Shown in pieces: positions 38,517-51,600 of a stretch of 64,000 nucleotides of DNA (the first letter of the stretch is position 1; each line of letters begins with the position of its first letter). A program made the translations under genes and the position numbers. The notes beneath the pieces were generated by a model. It was not told the origin of the DNA. It ran no database searches and was given only the letters and a program-made list of their open reading frames with translations. Source of the DNA: Salvelinus alpinus (Eukaryota; Chordata; Actinopteri; Salmoniformes; Salmonidae); NCBI RefSeq assembly GCF_045679555.1, contig NC_092091.1:72891839-72955838 (forward strand). Direction: 5' to 3'.

Positions 38517-40510
38517 TTGGGCTGGCACAATTACTGTACAACCGTGTAACTGATGGTTATGGATGAAGACCATCATGAAAATTAAATGATCCGTCATACC
38601 CGCTAAAAAATGTCAATTAACGTTTTTTTGCGTATCGAACAGCTGACAGAAAATGGGACGGTCAGGCATTCGTGTGGCCGAGTCCGTTTCTGCCATAGAA
38701 TTAGGAATTAGAATACAAGAATGGACATGAAAGGTCTTATAACAGTATAAAAGGTCAGCCATTTTGTTCAGGGAGCTGGTCAACCATGGTCAGCCAGTGT
38801 GCTGCGATAAGATATTGTGTAAAACAATACATTTGAAGATTATCTGCACAGTATGTTTATTAGCTAGCCAGCGAGTTTAAGTTGAATGATTTCCAATAAT
38901 TATTCAAATTAACTGCCAATATGCCAACATTCCATACAAGAAATGTAGCCAATCCACAGCCATACACTGGCTGAAAACAGTTGATGATAGGTCTTATACA
39001 AGTTGTAAATGCAACAAGTACTGATATTCTATCATATTATAACATTCACAGCTTTCCAAGAAAACAAACATTTAGACATTTATTGGCTGTTTAGATATAT
39101 TTTAGAGACTATTTATACAGAAAATGTGTATAAAACCTGTATAAACTATTTATAATTTTATGACAATGTTTTAGGTTAACAATCATTCTATTACACAATT
39201 TCTGATAACACATGCCTTACTTGAATTGTTCTGCATAAGTAAAATAGAGAAGTACAGTACATGCAGTAGAGGTCAATGGAAGTCGACCAAAACAATGGTA
39301 ATGCCATTGAAACGCGTGGGTGAAAGATGCCGTAGAGGAAAGATCCTGAATCTTGTCGTTGCCGCCCAGCTAAATTAGCCTACATTTAGGCTAATTTTTA
39401 AGTGTGTATTTCACACTATGTTGAGGTAAAAATCTGAGAATAATGGTTGTATGGATGTCAACCCCAATATACAGTATGTTCATGTTATCTTCATCATTCA
39501 ACTGCATTACAGTTAAAAACTACCACCAACGATTGCTCTGTGCTAGCGATGATAACAGTTTATTCGAACGGGAGTTAGAATTTAGCAGTCACTTCTTCTA
39601 AACCTGAAAAGGGACTACTTCGAAATGTTATGCAGCGAAAACAGCCAAATATATCCAAATGGGACTTTACTAACCACAATGTGGACCTGTTACATCAATC
39701 ATGACGGATTTGTATTTTATTTTTTTACCCCTTTTTCTCCCCAGTTGGTAGTTACAGTCTTGTCCCATCACTGCAACTCCTGTACGGACTCGGGAGAGGT
39801 GAAGGTCGAGAGCCGTGCGTGCTCCGAAACACAACACCGCCAAACCACACTGCATCTTGACACACTGCTCGCTTAACCTGGAAGCCAGACGCACTAATGT
39901 GGAGGTACATTGCGCATGGCCCGCCACAGGAGTCACTAGAGTGCGATGGGAAAAGGACAACCCGGCTGTCCCCTAACCCGGACGACGCTGGGCCAATTGT
40001 GCGCTGCCTCATGGGTCTGGGATCGAACCAGAATCTGAAGTGACTCAGCTAGCACTGCGATGCAGTGCCTTAGACCGCTGCTCCACTCCAGGGGCACAAT
40101 CATGACGGATTTGTGAATATCCACTTTGTTAGTTAAGATTTGTTGAACGTGCGCCAATCTGGCATCCTTCTTCTATTCCCCGCGGTCTGCATTCCATTGA
40201 CCTCTTTACCGCATCTATGAATCACCTCTGCCTCTACTGCCATTCATTCCATTTAGACTGGTTTGGATTTCTTCCTGACTAAAATGGCTGACATTTTCAC
40301 CCAACTCTAGAACTTTGAGTGTTTATGACATAGCCCCTCTAGTAATTTAATAGGATCTCTATGGTTTCTGCTGTAACATGGACTCTCCAACGTGATGAAA
40401 CTTTGTTGCTCCTTGCTGAAACAAGTCAGGAGCGGAGGAAAGAAGAAAATGTTTGTCTTTTGCAATTCAAACGGTTATAATGGTGACCAAGGTTATTAGG
40501 CTGATCACAG
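38517..40510. mobile_element. hAT-like element 3' of U4a, with nested SINE
   Basis: Left end TGGGCTGGCACAATTAC follows TCTGTGTC (38509-38516); the right flank keeps a decayed copy of the duplication. It begins about 14 bp after the U4a stop, so it forms the U4a 3' UTR. Same insertion as at U3a and U6. Confidence 0.7.
39714..40096 (-). mobile_element. tRNA-derived SINE in the hAT-like element
   Basis: An 18-bp target duplication CAATCATGACGGATTTGT lies at 39696-39713 and 40097-40114. On the minus strand the head reads GGAGCAGCGGTCTAAGGC, then GGTTCGATCCC, and the body contains GCGCACAATTGGCCCAGCG. Confidence 0.85.
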
Positions 40511-40523
40511 CCTTTGTCACTTC

Positions 40524-42751
40524 TCAATGATGAAGCTTCTGATGTCTTTTCAGATTGCTGGAGTGGGAGAACCTGCGGCCGCACTGTGCACAACTGAAGG
40601 GCTTCTCCCCAGTGTGAACGTTCTGGTGCATTTGGAGATGGCTGGCGCACACAAAGCTCTTCTCACACAAGGTGCAGGAGAATGATCGCTTTCTGGTGTG
40701 GATGGCCACATGCCGCCGCAAGTCACTCTCGTGGACAAACTTCTTATGGCATGTTGGGCAACCATACGGTCGTTCTACGGTGCCAGGTCTAACGTCTGTG
40801 GCGAGATTATTTGAGAGACAGGAAGTTGTGGTGCTTGGTCTAAAATGGGAGACAGGAAGTGAGGCATGAGCTGGTTGTTGAGCTCCTCTTCCTGGTATTT
40901 CAGAGTGTCTATGTAGGCTTGCCAACGAACACCAACTAGCTTTGTTGGCCTCCCCTGCCTTTCCTGTGCCAAGATGCATGCCTGTATTTATCTCTGAGGG
41001 CCGGAAGCCGGGTGAAACCAATAGCGTTGTGTTGTCTCTCATCGATTCGGGGTGATTCATTGGTGCATTCCTCTCAAACACTCCCACTCCCTGCCTATTT
41101 CCAGTCCCATTGTCCTGTGGTGCAGTAGCTGTACCCACCTGACCCCACTCGAAACCTCTATCTACCTGCTGCCCACTGGATACGGAGTCAATCACTATCA
41201 CATGTTCTGATGAGGAATGGAACGACTTGGGGGGAAAGCTGTGGTTTTCTAACCCTACACTTCTCATTTCTATGTCTGAGCTAGTCTGTGTTTCTGGGCC
41301 CACTGGGCCACCCCCTAGGTCCATAACTTTAGTGTGAGCAGCAGAGGTATCATCGTTAGTCGCTACTGCCTCTCTCCACACCTGGTTTAAAGAATCTCTT
41401 AGGAGATTGAGGTCCCCGTTCATGTCACACTTAGTGTCCAGACTCTGTTTCTCTGCTCTGGGTTCAAGTCCTGTGTACTGCTGTGGTCCCTGGTTCACAT
41501 TCCCTGTTTCTGATTGGAGGAGGACGGTGTCAGATCCACTGACCTCCATAGCGGTGTTGTTGTAGTTGTTGTTGCCTCTGGGGCCACTGGACTGGAAGGC
41601 GGGGTCCTCTGTGGTGGCTGCAGTCAGTTGGGTGGTTAGCTCTCTGCTGCCCTCCACTGTTCTGGCTGGGTGGCTGATCCTAGAGTCCTGGTCATCTGCT
41701 TCCCCCTCATCCTTGATGATGAGCAGGTCTGGTTCCCCTTCCTCTGTCTCTGCTGACTGCTGATGGGGTTAAGTGGGAGAGATGAGTGAGTGAGACAGAG
41801 CATACACTATCTACTGAATGGATATATGGACATGACATGGGATTTAGTGAAATTCATAGTAGTTGTCTTGTTGTTATTGTGTTATAACCAGTGGTGTAGT
41901 GGAGGGTAAACTCCACCTTCTATATTTTACACATGCCTTTAATAACCTTTGGCACAAAAATGCATTGAAAGTATAGAGAGTGTTACTTTACTCACTCTGT
42001 ACGGCGGTCATCGTTTACCAAGCATATTTTTTTTACCACTACATCACTAGTTATAATGTGCTGACATACACGTCTATACAGACATAACCTCATCCTCAGG
42101 CGGAAGTGTCTGGTGTGCGAGACTAAAACATAAAGACATAAACACTAAGACATAAGTCTGTGACAGTCTAAAATCGGCTGTTAAAATTGGAACTTACCTC
42201 ATCACTTGTAGCATCCATATGCTTTGATGGAGAGACATCCTCTTGGTCCACGTCTATGGGCTGTCTGTCTCTTGGTATGCTGCTGTTCCCAAAACTCCTG
42301 TTGGAAAGTCTGTTTCTGCTTTGCCAAGTAGGTCCTGGAAATAAAGGGGAGGTTAATTTAACCCCATCCATCAATGGTGTTTTACAAAGTACAAAGCAAC
42401 GATTTTGCGATTTAGACTATTTGCACACTGTCACATTCATCATCACCACCAACCTGTCATTGCCTTCTCTCGATTGCTGTTTCTGTTTAGGAGGCGTATT
42501 CCATGGAAGCGATTGTGGACGGACCCCTCTGAAAACTTTGTTCTCTCTGCTCGAAACTTGGCGATCTGAAGTTCCATCAATTTCAATTTCCTCCGGAGAA
42601 ATTCGTTGTCCTTGTGGCTTTGAGTCATCTCCAGATGTACAACCGCATAGCCATCGTCAACAATTTTGCAGATTTCGGCTACAGCTGCGTTGGCTAGCAC
42701 CTCCATGATTGAGGCTATCTGCACCTGGAACTCGACCACGGAATTCGACAT
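40524..42751 (-). CDS. U4a: intact three-exon zinc-finger protein, 556 aa
   Basis: Exon 1 is 42751-42454, exon 2 is 42334-42198 (GTAAGT donor), and exon 3 is 41759-40524; the joined frame is open. The N-terminus starts MSNSVVEFQVQ, slightly different from the MSGSVV of its sisters and closer to the MSNTVV of H. Exon 3 has IKDE, HVIVIDS and three fingers; finger 1 reads YGCPTCHKKF and the finger 2 helix is CASHLQM. The stop is followed after about 14 bp by a hAT-like element, and the poly(A) signal seen after U2a is not kept. It is head to head with H. Expected role: sequence-specific nuclear DNA binding, target unknown. Confidence 0.88.
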
Positions 42752-42946
42752 AGTCCCCCGACGCTTTTGGCCCCTTTTCAACGAAACAGTTTTTATGTTT
42801 ACAGTTATCTAGCTAGCTATTAAAATAAAGAGAATAATATCATAAACTACACATCGCTGGCTAGCTTTGACATCGCTGGCTAGCTTTGTTTTTAGCTGGT
42901 GAGATTATGTTTCCTTATGCTGGATGGTAGAGTTGAAAATTGGACA

Positions 42947-42960
42947 CCGCCACCTACTGT
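42947..42960 (-). promoter_or_regulatory. CTCF-core-like motif upstream of U4
   Basis: Minus-strand ACAGTAGGTGGCGG, about 196 bp before the U4 ATG. Confidence 0.5.
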
Positions 42961-43687
42961 ACAGGAGTGCTCCACAATAACAACAATGTTGTAGCTATGT
43001 AGTAAACAACCGGTTCTCTATTTTCTTGATAAAAAACAGCAATAACAACAGTATGACTGACATTAAATAGATATTAATTCCATCCATCACATCTCTATAA
43101 TTTGCTTGTAGCCGATCAGTCTAATAGTACATCTATATTGTTGAGATGCAAAAGGAAATTGTAATGATTAAATACTGTTCTTTGGTTTGCCACTGCACCA
43201 ATACATATCAAATCACATTTTTATTTGTCACATGCGCCCAATACAATCTTACCGTGAAATGCTTACATGGAAGCAAATTCATAGGGATGTTTAAAATCTT
43301 CAGCTGTCATAATTTATACATTATCAATCCACTCAGTCCCATTAGCTATATATGCTATATTCGAATATGTTTCTCTTTAAACTGTTACATTGCGTTAGCA
43401 AGCGTTTACTTATTAAGAGTACATTCTCAGTGTGGTTCTTCGGTTAGTTTTGAGACAAGTATTAACCCTGAGTCTACTCTTCGATTTACTTAATTTTTAT
43501 TGAAGGCATTTATTTATTCCTTTGAACGTCATGTTGTATGATGATTGTGTATTTTTGTACTTGAACTAAATAGTAAATAATCCTTGTTGAAGGAAAAATT
43601 GTGTGTTTGATTATATTCACTGCTTTATTAAAAGTCAAAGAAGACTGATTTGTAAAACATTTGATTCCCTTTAGTAGCAGCTACGAT

Positions 43688-43701
43688 ACAGTAGGTGGCA
43701 A
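43688..43701 (+). promoter_or_regulatory. CTCF-core-like motif upstream of H
   Basis: Plus-strand ACAGTAGGTGGCAA, 237 bp before the H ATG. The motif is kept although the surrounding H promoter has diverged strongly from the U promoters. Confidence 0.5.
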
Positions 43702-43937
43702 TGTTGGAACTAACATAAATCTTGTGTGTTGAAACCTTTATTTTGGAAAAATATCGAGAAAGTAGCCGACAACCTTTTGTTTCCGGAACAAAAACAAACG
43801 AAATAGAGATGTGTTCGAAGCATACCGCCTATCTATGGTGTGACGTCTCAGGACATTAACTGAACACATTGCAAATTAGCTAGTAGGACTATAATACAAT
43901 TGTTTTACATATAAATAGTACCAATCCAAGGAAGGGC

Positions 43938-45878
43938 ATGTCCAATACCGTTGTCTTTCATGCTCAGCTAGCCTCCATCATTGAGGTTTTGGCGAATGCA
44001 GCCGTTGCCGAAATCTGCAAACTTGTAGATGACGGCCATGCTGCCTTACGGTTGGAAATTTCCCATAGCCAGAAAGAAATCGATAACCTGCGGAGGAAGC
44101 TGCTTTTGACAAAATTCCATAATTCTCGGCGGAGCGCAGAGAGATTTGGAGCCCTGCGACGCACAGTTCACAGGCGAGTGGACACGGATCATGTTGCCCG
44201 GGAGAGAGAGAGCTTCGTAGAAAAGGCAAAAAGCAGACTTGGATATTGTAGGTTTTTTTAAACCTTATTTCTACACATTAAAAATGATGTGTAATGTAAC
44301 GTTTATGAAGGGTTCTCTTTTCTGGTGCAGTGGAAAATCGTTTTGCCTATAGTGAAGGGGGCAAATGTATGCAGGATGTCACCAACCGGAGAGACGCAGG
44401 ACGCACAGCGACAGACCAGGATGGGGCCATGCAGGTCAATTGTCATAGACACGGTCAAATTGATTATTTATGTTCTCATATTTCAAATGTTGGTGGGGAT
44501 ATATTTCTAATAAATCATTTTCTGCTGAATACAAAAACACAGATGGCAGATATGCAAGAGGCACCTCTTATCAAAATGGAAAATCTTGACACCAGCATAA
44601 CGGAAGGTATTATGCAACTTATCATGTCTATGCAATTTACACTTTATGTTGAGTAAAGCCTTCAATGTTTATTGCCATATTTGATTTACTTCTTAGTCAT
44701 TACCCATAACTAATAAATAAGGCAAAGAAGAAGCAGTCTCCACTACAGGAAGCTGATGTTGTGCTTTACATTGACCCATTTCAGAGATTGTCCAACCGGT
44801 CAGTGAGAGCAGTGAGAAGATCATTGTAGCAGAACCAGGTTCTTCATCATCTACTGAAACCACAGACCTTCTGGACCAGCAGGGCAACAGACACAGAGCT
44901 CCAGACACCTCACTCAATATAGAACCTGAAAACCAGACCTTCCAGCATCCAGCGTCACAATACAACAGAGCAAGACAGGACCATCAGGTTGCTGAGGGTG
45001 TGACCTGGGAAACTGACCATCAACCCATAGAATACAGCCTGTCCCAATGGACAGAGAACCAAGAGACTGACAACCAAACTGTGAATGCTCCTCACAATGC
45101 CTGGCCAGACTTCAAGAGGCTGTCTGGACATCCAGAGAGGAGAGGGGTGTCTGGTAACTCTGGGGTCTGCATGTCTGCTTCAGGCTCTCTGGACTGGGTG
45201 TCTGATGTGGTGATGGTGGACTCAGTTCCCATTAAAGTGGAGGCAGATATGAGTTCAGAATGGAGCATAACTGGCCAAGAGGTGACATCTGGAGAGGTCT
45301 GTTCAGACGGCAGGCAGCTTGTGGACAACAGAGGAAGAGGAGGAATGGAGTCTGGACAGACAAAGTGTCCCCCTGACACTCAACATGCAGAGCAAGGGAC
45401 AACTGTAGGACCAAGGTCCAAGTTTCCAGATTTCAGTGGACTGTCCAACCGAAACAGCTTTTCATCCCCAAGGGTTACTCTCCACCAGGTTCCCCAAAGA
45501 GGGAAGCAAGCCCCCTTCCCGAATTTCAACAGAGGCTCCACTTCTTCATCAAAAGGCACAGAAAAGCAGCCGCAACAGCTAACGTCTTGCTCCACCAAGA
45601 GGCAGCTCCGGTGCAGCCTCTGTGGAAAGCCCTTCCCTCAGCCGGCATACCTAAGGAGGCACATGCGGGTCCATACGGGGGAGAAACCGTACGGCTGCAG
45701 CCACTGCACCAAGCGCTTCTCCCACAGCCACCAGCTGAAGATGCATGAGAGGGTGCACACCGGAGAGAAACCATTTCACTGTGTCTACTGCGGGAAGTCC
45801 TTCACCCAGTCCGGCCACATGAAGAGGCATCTCCTTGTCCACACTGGCGGCAGGCCACAGGACATTGTGCTGCCCTGA
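43938..45878 (+). CDS. H: intact four-exon C2H2 zinc-finger protein, 523 aa
   Basis: Exons are 43938-44247 (donor GTAGGT, phase 1), 44331-44434, 44543-44606 (phase 1) and 44785-45878. The joins are in frame, giving ...SITE|EIVQPV... across the last intron and 523 codons in all. Exon 1 encodes the same type of N-terminal helix (MSNTVVFHAQLASIIEVLAN, LRRKLLLTK). Exon 3 has LIKMEN, and exon 4 has PIKVEAD, both SUMO-acceptor forms (hydrophobic-K-x-E). The C-terminus has three regular C2H2 fingers (CSLCGKPF, CSHCTKRF, CVYCGKSF) linked by HTGEKP. It is the only working member of its type here; three relics exist. Probable nuclear regulator with unknown target. The exon 2 donor GTCAAT is weak. Confidence 0.88.
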
Positions 45879-46589
45879 GTGTTCCAAGGTGAAGTTTCCC
45901 TTAGGTACAGATCTAGAATCAGCTTCCTCTTCCTTAATCCTAACCTTAACCATTAGTGAAAAAAATATACTAAACTGACCGAAGATCAGCTTCTAGGGGC
46001 AACTTCACACTACTTCACCTGGCATAATGATAAGTAGGGCCAGGAGTTTTCCTCACCATGTGATCAGACCAGGAAAAACTACTCTCTAGTTGTAAGGGGA
46101 ATGGCTCCACACTACTGGGGTTTTCATATGAACACTGGGTCCATGTGTTTTTAACAGTCTGGATGTTTTCCACATTGAACACTACCCTCTGTGTGTAGGG
46201 GTTGTGTTTTCAGTTCAGCTGGCTTGATGCTTGGTCCAGAGTGGACTGATAATCTTCACCTGTCATAAGTTATAGATTTAAAAATCAATGGTGCAGTACT
46301 GTAATTTATTTGAATTGTATTTATTATTTATTTGACCAGGTGAGTTGACTGAGAATACATTGTGATTTACAGCAACGTCCTGGGGTAAACTACAATACAT
46401 AGGCATAGTTAACACACAGAAATACAAGCCAGCAAAGAAAGAAATACAATAAAGATCGATCTCATAAGAATTCCAATTTCCTTTTGCCTCAACAAGATAG
46501 ATGTACTATTAGACTGATAGGCTACAAGCAAATTATAGAGGTGTGATGGAATTAATATATATTTAGTGTCTGTCCTAATACAATAAAGT
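45879..46589. other. H 3' flank
   Basis: No gene. The first about 400 bp resemble the flanks of the H relics (CCTAACCTTAAC, CAGGAGTTTT, GTCCATGTGTTTTTAACAG). From about 46310 to 46400 there is a SINE-tail-like segment (TTTATTTGACCAGGTGAG). Confidence 0.5.
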
Positions 46590-47125
46590 AGGCTAATGTA
46601 ATTGAATAATAATAATTGATTGGATTTATATAGTGCTTTTCTACCAACTGAGGTACTCAAAGTGCTTTAAGGGAGAAACTCCCCTGATCCACCACCAAGG
46701 TGATGCACAGCGACCATGTTTGTGCCAGAACGCTTACCAAACAGCAGCTAGTGAGGAGTGATATATGCCAATTGAGGAGATGATTAGGTGGCCATGATGG
46801 TATGAGGGCCAGATTAGGAATTTAGCCAGGACACCGGGGTGAACACGCCTACTCTTACGATAAGTGCCATGGGATTTTTAATGACCACAGAGAGTCAGAA
46901 CACCCGTTTAACATCCCATCCAAAAGAGAGCACCCTTTGTAGGGCAATGTCCCCTCTACTGCCCTGGGGATCTCCTTAGACCAAAGGGGAGTGCTCTCTA
47001 CTGGCTTTACAATACCACTTCCAGCAGCAACGGATCTCCCATCCAGGGACCATCCCTGCTTAGCTTCAGAGGCAAACCTGCAATGGGATGCTGCTGGTAT
47101 CAAGCTGAAGGCTTGTATCAAATTG
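46590..47125 (-). mobile_element. 5S rRNA-derived SINE (SINE3-like)
   Basis: On the minus strand the head (about 47110-47020) reads GAAGCTAAGCAGGGATGG and then CTGGATGGGAGATCC, close to the internal promoter part of vertebrate 5S rRNA. A long body follows, ending with a TATATAGTGCTTTTCTACC-like tail on the plus strand (46628). It is not a functional 5S gene because the ends and spacing are wrong. Confidence 0.7.
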
Positions 47126-48210
47126 TTGTTTACTGAAACTCCCAAAGTCTTTCCAATCAATGTAATAAATGTTAAACAATAGCTTGCCTTTGTGTGGTCA
47201 CCTAGATGATAATTGTCAACACTGTTATGATTTGAGACAAGCTTGGGGACTCCTCTTGATAAATCAATCAACGTCAGATTTTAGTTTTCACTGAATGTCC
47301 GTTTGGATATTGGTTAGGCTGCAATTAGTCTGGGGACATGTTATCTATAGTTGAGGTGAGTGCTGCTCTGATCATCTTGTCTAGTTAGCTCATTTATTAG
47401 AATATTTTGCCAGTAGTTTAACAGGTGGGTTATTTTGCTCTTAACTTAGCATGCAATAGTGTAGCCTAAATCAAGTGTAGAACTATTTTTTTGTTCGATC
47501 GCGTATAGGCAACGCTTAAAGCTCGCGCGGAGGTTGTGAAATATGAACACGAGAATCACATTCTTTTGAAAATATAGATTGCAGGTATTTTCTATTGGTA
47601 TCATGATGAAGATACTTTCAATGTAAGAGCCTACGCGCCTGCTCCCTAACAGAGTGGAGTGAGGGTAGAGATGAAACGTGGAACAAAAAAGCATGGACTT
47701 GGGCTGTTTCAAAATACTCCTTTTTTTATATGACAGCGTGACAAGTTGTGTGGGAAAAATATAAATGTAATTCCCCCCCCCCCTGTATTCCAATATATTC
47801 TAATTATAAAATATATATGTGTTGACTATGATCGGGTAGGTGGTTCTTGTCTGTTCAATGAACAAAATAATGAACTATTAATTTCATTCATTTGGACGTA
47901 ACGTAGCCTAATTAAACCCAAAATATGTTATTCTATTTTGGAAATATATTTTTATTAGTCTTATAATGTTTCGTAAGACCTGCCTGAATGCATTAATAAT
48001 ATATTTATTTTTGGTGGTACATATATATATTCAATGGGTTTATTAAAGTAGACGCCCACCCACATCTGTACACCAATACTACCACCCAACAGCGGCATGC
48101 ACATGGGAGGTATAGAAGGCCTATTCAGGCAAGAATGTGGTAAAAAATAGGCATGTTTGTAAGGGGGTCATATAAAAATGACATCATTTTTTTTTACAGA
48201 AAAAAAAAGA
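47126..48210. other. AT-rich spacer, nothing recognised
   Basis: No convincing gene, RNA or paired terminal repeats. The open frame on the minus strand near 47446-47793 has low-complexity composition and no known motif. Confidence 0.5.
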
Positions 48211-48400
48211 CCGTAAATCCTATGTGAAAGCAGTATTACATATCTAAACCATTGTTGTTATTGTGTGTGTGGGGGGTACCGTAAATTCTATGTGAAATCC
48301 GTATAACATACCTGAACAATTGCTGTTATTGAGTGGTAAAAATACCGTAAATCCTATGTGAAGCAGTATTGCATATCTAAACCATTGTTGTTATTGTGGA
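48211..48400 (+). repeat. Three-copy tandem repeat, 66-68 bp unit
   Basis: Units begin at 48211, 48279 and 48345, each CCGTAAAT(C/T)CTATGTGAA followed by an AACCATTGTTGTTATTG-like half. The array ends 10 bp before the CTCF-like motif of U5. It is not present in the other U promoters. Confidence 0.75.
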
Positions 48401-48410
48401 GCACTCCTCT

Positions 48411-48424
48411 ACAGTAGGTGGCGG
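48411..48424 (+). promoter_or_regulatory. CTCF-core-like motif upstream of U5
   Basis: Plus-strand ACAGTAGGTGGCGG, 229 bp before the U5 ATG, with GCACTCCT just upstream as in the other units. Confidence 0.5.
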
Positions 48425-48652
48425 TGTTGTACTTTCAATTGAATTGCACAGTCCAGTTTATGATTACATTACTGTGAAGATGAGGAAAAAACAAATCTCA
48501 ACAGCTACTTACAAACAAAGCTAGCTAGCGATGTTTAGTTTATGATATGCTTGTATCAATTTTACTAGCTAGATAGATAATTGTGAATTATCATAATATA
48601 GAAAAACAAAAATAGTGTTTCATTGAAAAGAAGCCAAAAGCGTCGGGGCACA

Positions 48653-51600
48653 ATGTCGGGTTCCGTTGCCGATTTCCAGGCGCAGATAGCCTCCATCATG
48701 GAGGTGCTAGCCAATGCGGCTGTTGCCGAAATCTGCAAAGTTGTTGACGATGGCTATGCGGTTGTACATCTGGAGATGACTCAAAGCCACAAGGAGAACG
48801 AATTTCTCCGGAGGAAAATGAAATTGATGGAACTTCAGGTCGCCAGGTTTCGAGCAGAGAGAACAAAGTCTTCAGAGGGGTCCGTCCACAACCGCTTTCA
48901 TGGAATACGCCTGCTAAACAGACACAACAATCGAGAAACTGCAACGACAGGTTGGTGGTGATGCTGAATTTTACAGTGTGCACATAAATTATGATCGTTT
49001 TCAGTTTGACCCCGTCCATCAATGGTGTTTCATAAAGTACAAATCAAGCATAATACTGCTGTGATGTATGCATGTCAATACAGTTAAGGATGTATTATTG
49101 ACATTAGCCCTATTTGCGTTATGCATACATCCAGGATGTATTCAGTTAGTGGCCAGTTTATTAGGTACATCCATCTAGTACCGGGTCAGACCCCCCTTTG
49201 CCTCCAGAACAGCCAGAATTCTCTGGTGCATGGAAACGAACCTCAATTAGTATCAAGGGACCTAACATATGCCAGGAATCATTCCCCACACCATTACACC
49301 ACCGCCACAAGCATGTACTGTTGACATCAGGCAGGATGGGGCCATAGACTCATGCTGCCTACGCCAAATCCTGCCTTTGCCTCAGAATGACGCAACAGGA
49401 ACCTGGATTCGTTGGATTAGGCAATGTTTTTCCACTCCTCAATTGTCCAGTGTTGGTGATCGCGTGCCCACTGGAGCCGCTTCTGCTTGTTTTTAGTTGA
49501 TAGGAGTGGAACCTGGTGTGGTCGTCTGCTGCAATAGCCCATCCGTAACAAGGGCCGATGAATTGTGCGTTCTGAGATGCCGTTCTGTGCCATTATTTGC
49601 CTGTTTGTGGCCCGCCTGCTAGCTTGCACGATTCTTGCCATTCTCCTTCTATGTTTTTTATTTCCCGCACCATTGCCGGGAACTTTAGACACTGTCGTGC
49701 GCGAAAAGCCCAGGTCCAGCCGCTTCTGAGATACTGGAACCGACGCGCCTTGCACCAACAATCATACCACGCTCAAAGTTGCTTAGGTCACTCGTTTTGC
49801 CCATTCTAACATTCAGTCGAACAGTAACTGAATGCCTCGATGCCTGTCTGCCTGCTTTATACAGCAAGTCACAGCCACCTGACTAGCTGTCTGTAGGAGC
49901 TAACCATTTTCGTGAACGGAGCGGTGTACATAATAAACTAGTCACTGAGTGTATATTGTACTGTCACCATAGCTAGTATCCTTCTAGCTCTATACACACA
50001 TTACACACGGACATGAACGTATTATGCTTGATTTGTTCTTTGTAAAACACCATTGATGGATGGGGTCAAATTAACCTCCCCTTTATTTCCAGGACCTACT
50101 TGGCAAAGCAGAAACAGACTTTCCAACAGGAGTTTTGGGAACAGCAGCATACCAAGAGACAGACAGCCCATAGACGTGGACCAAGAGGATGTCTCTCCAT
50201 CAAAGCATATGGATGCTACAAGTGATGAGGCAAGTTCCAATTTTAACAGCCGATTTTAGACTGTCACAGACTTATGCCTATTTTAGTCTCGCACACCAGA
50301 ACGTTTTGCCTGGGAATGAGGTCATGTCTGTATAGATGTGTATGCCAGCACATTATAACACAATAACAACAAGGCAACTACTATGAATTTCACTAAATCC
50401 CATGTCATGTCCACATCTCCATTCAGTAGATAGTGTATGCTCTGTCTCACTCATCTCTCCCACTTAACCCCATCAGCAGTCAGCAGAGACAGAGGAAGGG
50501 GAACCAGACCTGCTGATCATCAAGGTGGAGGGAGAAGCAGATGACCAGGACTCTAGGATCAGCCACCCAGCCAGAACAGTGGAGGGCAGCAGAGAACTAA
50601 CCACCCAACTGGCTGCAGCCACCACAGAGGACCCCGCCTTCCAGCCCAGAGGTCCCAGAGGCAACGACTACAACAACACCGCTATGGAGGTCAGTGGATC
50701 TGACACCGTCCTCCTCCAATCAGAAACAGGGAATGTGAACCAGGGACCACAGCAGCACACAGGATTTGAACCGAAAGCAGAGAGTCTGGACACAAAGTGT
50801 GACATGAACGGGGACCTCAATCTCCTAAGAGATTCTTTAAACCAGGTGTGGAGAGAGGTAGTAGCGACTGATGATGGCGCCTCTGCTGCTCACACTAAAG
50901 TTATGGACCTAGGGAGTGGCCCAGTGGGCCCAGAAACACAGAATAGATCGTCCACAGAAATGAGAAGTGTAGGGTTAGAAAACCACAGGTTTTCCCCCAA
51001 GTCATTCCATTCTTCATCAGAACATGTGATAGTGATTGACTCTGTATCCAGTGGGCAGCAGGTAGATAGAGGTTTCGAGTGGGGTCAGGTGGGTACAGCT
51101 ACTACACCACAGGACAATGGGACTGGAAATAAGCAGGTAGTGGGAGTATTTAACAGAAACGCACCAATGAATCACCATGATTCGATGAGAGACAACACAA
51201 CGCAATTGGTTTCACCCAGCTTCCGGCCCTCAGAGATAAATACAGGCATGCATCTTGGCACAGGAAATGCAGTTGAGGCCAACAAAGATAGTTGGTGTTC
51301 GTTGGCGAGCCTCCATAGACACTCTGAAATACCAGGAAGAAGAGCTCAACAACCAGCTCATACCTCACTTCCTGATTGCCATTTTAGACCAAGCGCCACA
51401 ACTTCCTCCCACTCGAGTAATCTCGCCACAGACGTTAGACCTGGCACCGTAGAACGACCGTATGGTTGCCCGAGCTGCAATAAGAAGTTTGTCCACGAGA
51501 GTGACTTGCAGCAGCACGCTGTCATCCACACCAGAAAGCGGCCGTTCGCCTGCACCTTGTGTGAGAAGAGATTTGTGTCCCGCGCCAAGCTCCAAATGCA

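Larger units (their letters stand above)
42752..43937. promoter_or_regulatory. Head-to-head promoter region between U4 and H
   Basis: 1.19 kb separates the two ATGs. It holds two motif copies pointing outward (42947-42960 minus, 43688-43701 plus), a 70-bp LINE tail (43208-43275, minus) and otherwise AT-rich sequence with no gene. This is where the whole array changes direction. Confidence 0.6.

Noticed and set aside
46990-47110. A functional 5S rRNA gene
   Set aside because: Only the internal promoter region is similar; the 5' and 3' ends do not fit and the sequence continues into a SINE body.
46855-47271. A 138-codon minus-strand frame
   Set aside because: It falls on the 5S-derived SINE and has no protein motif.
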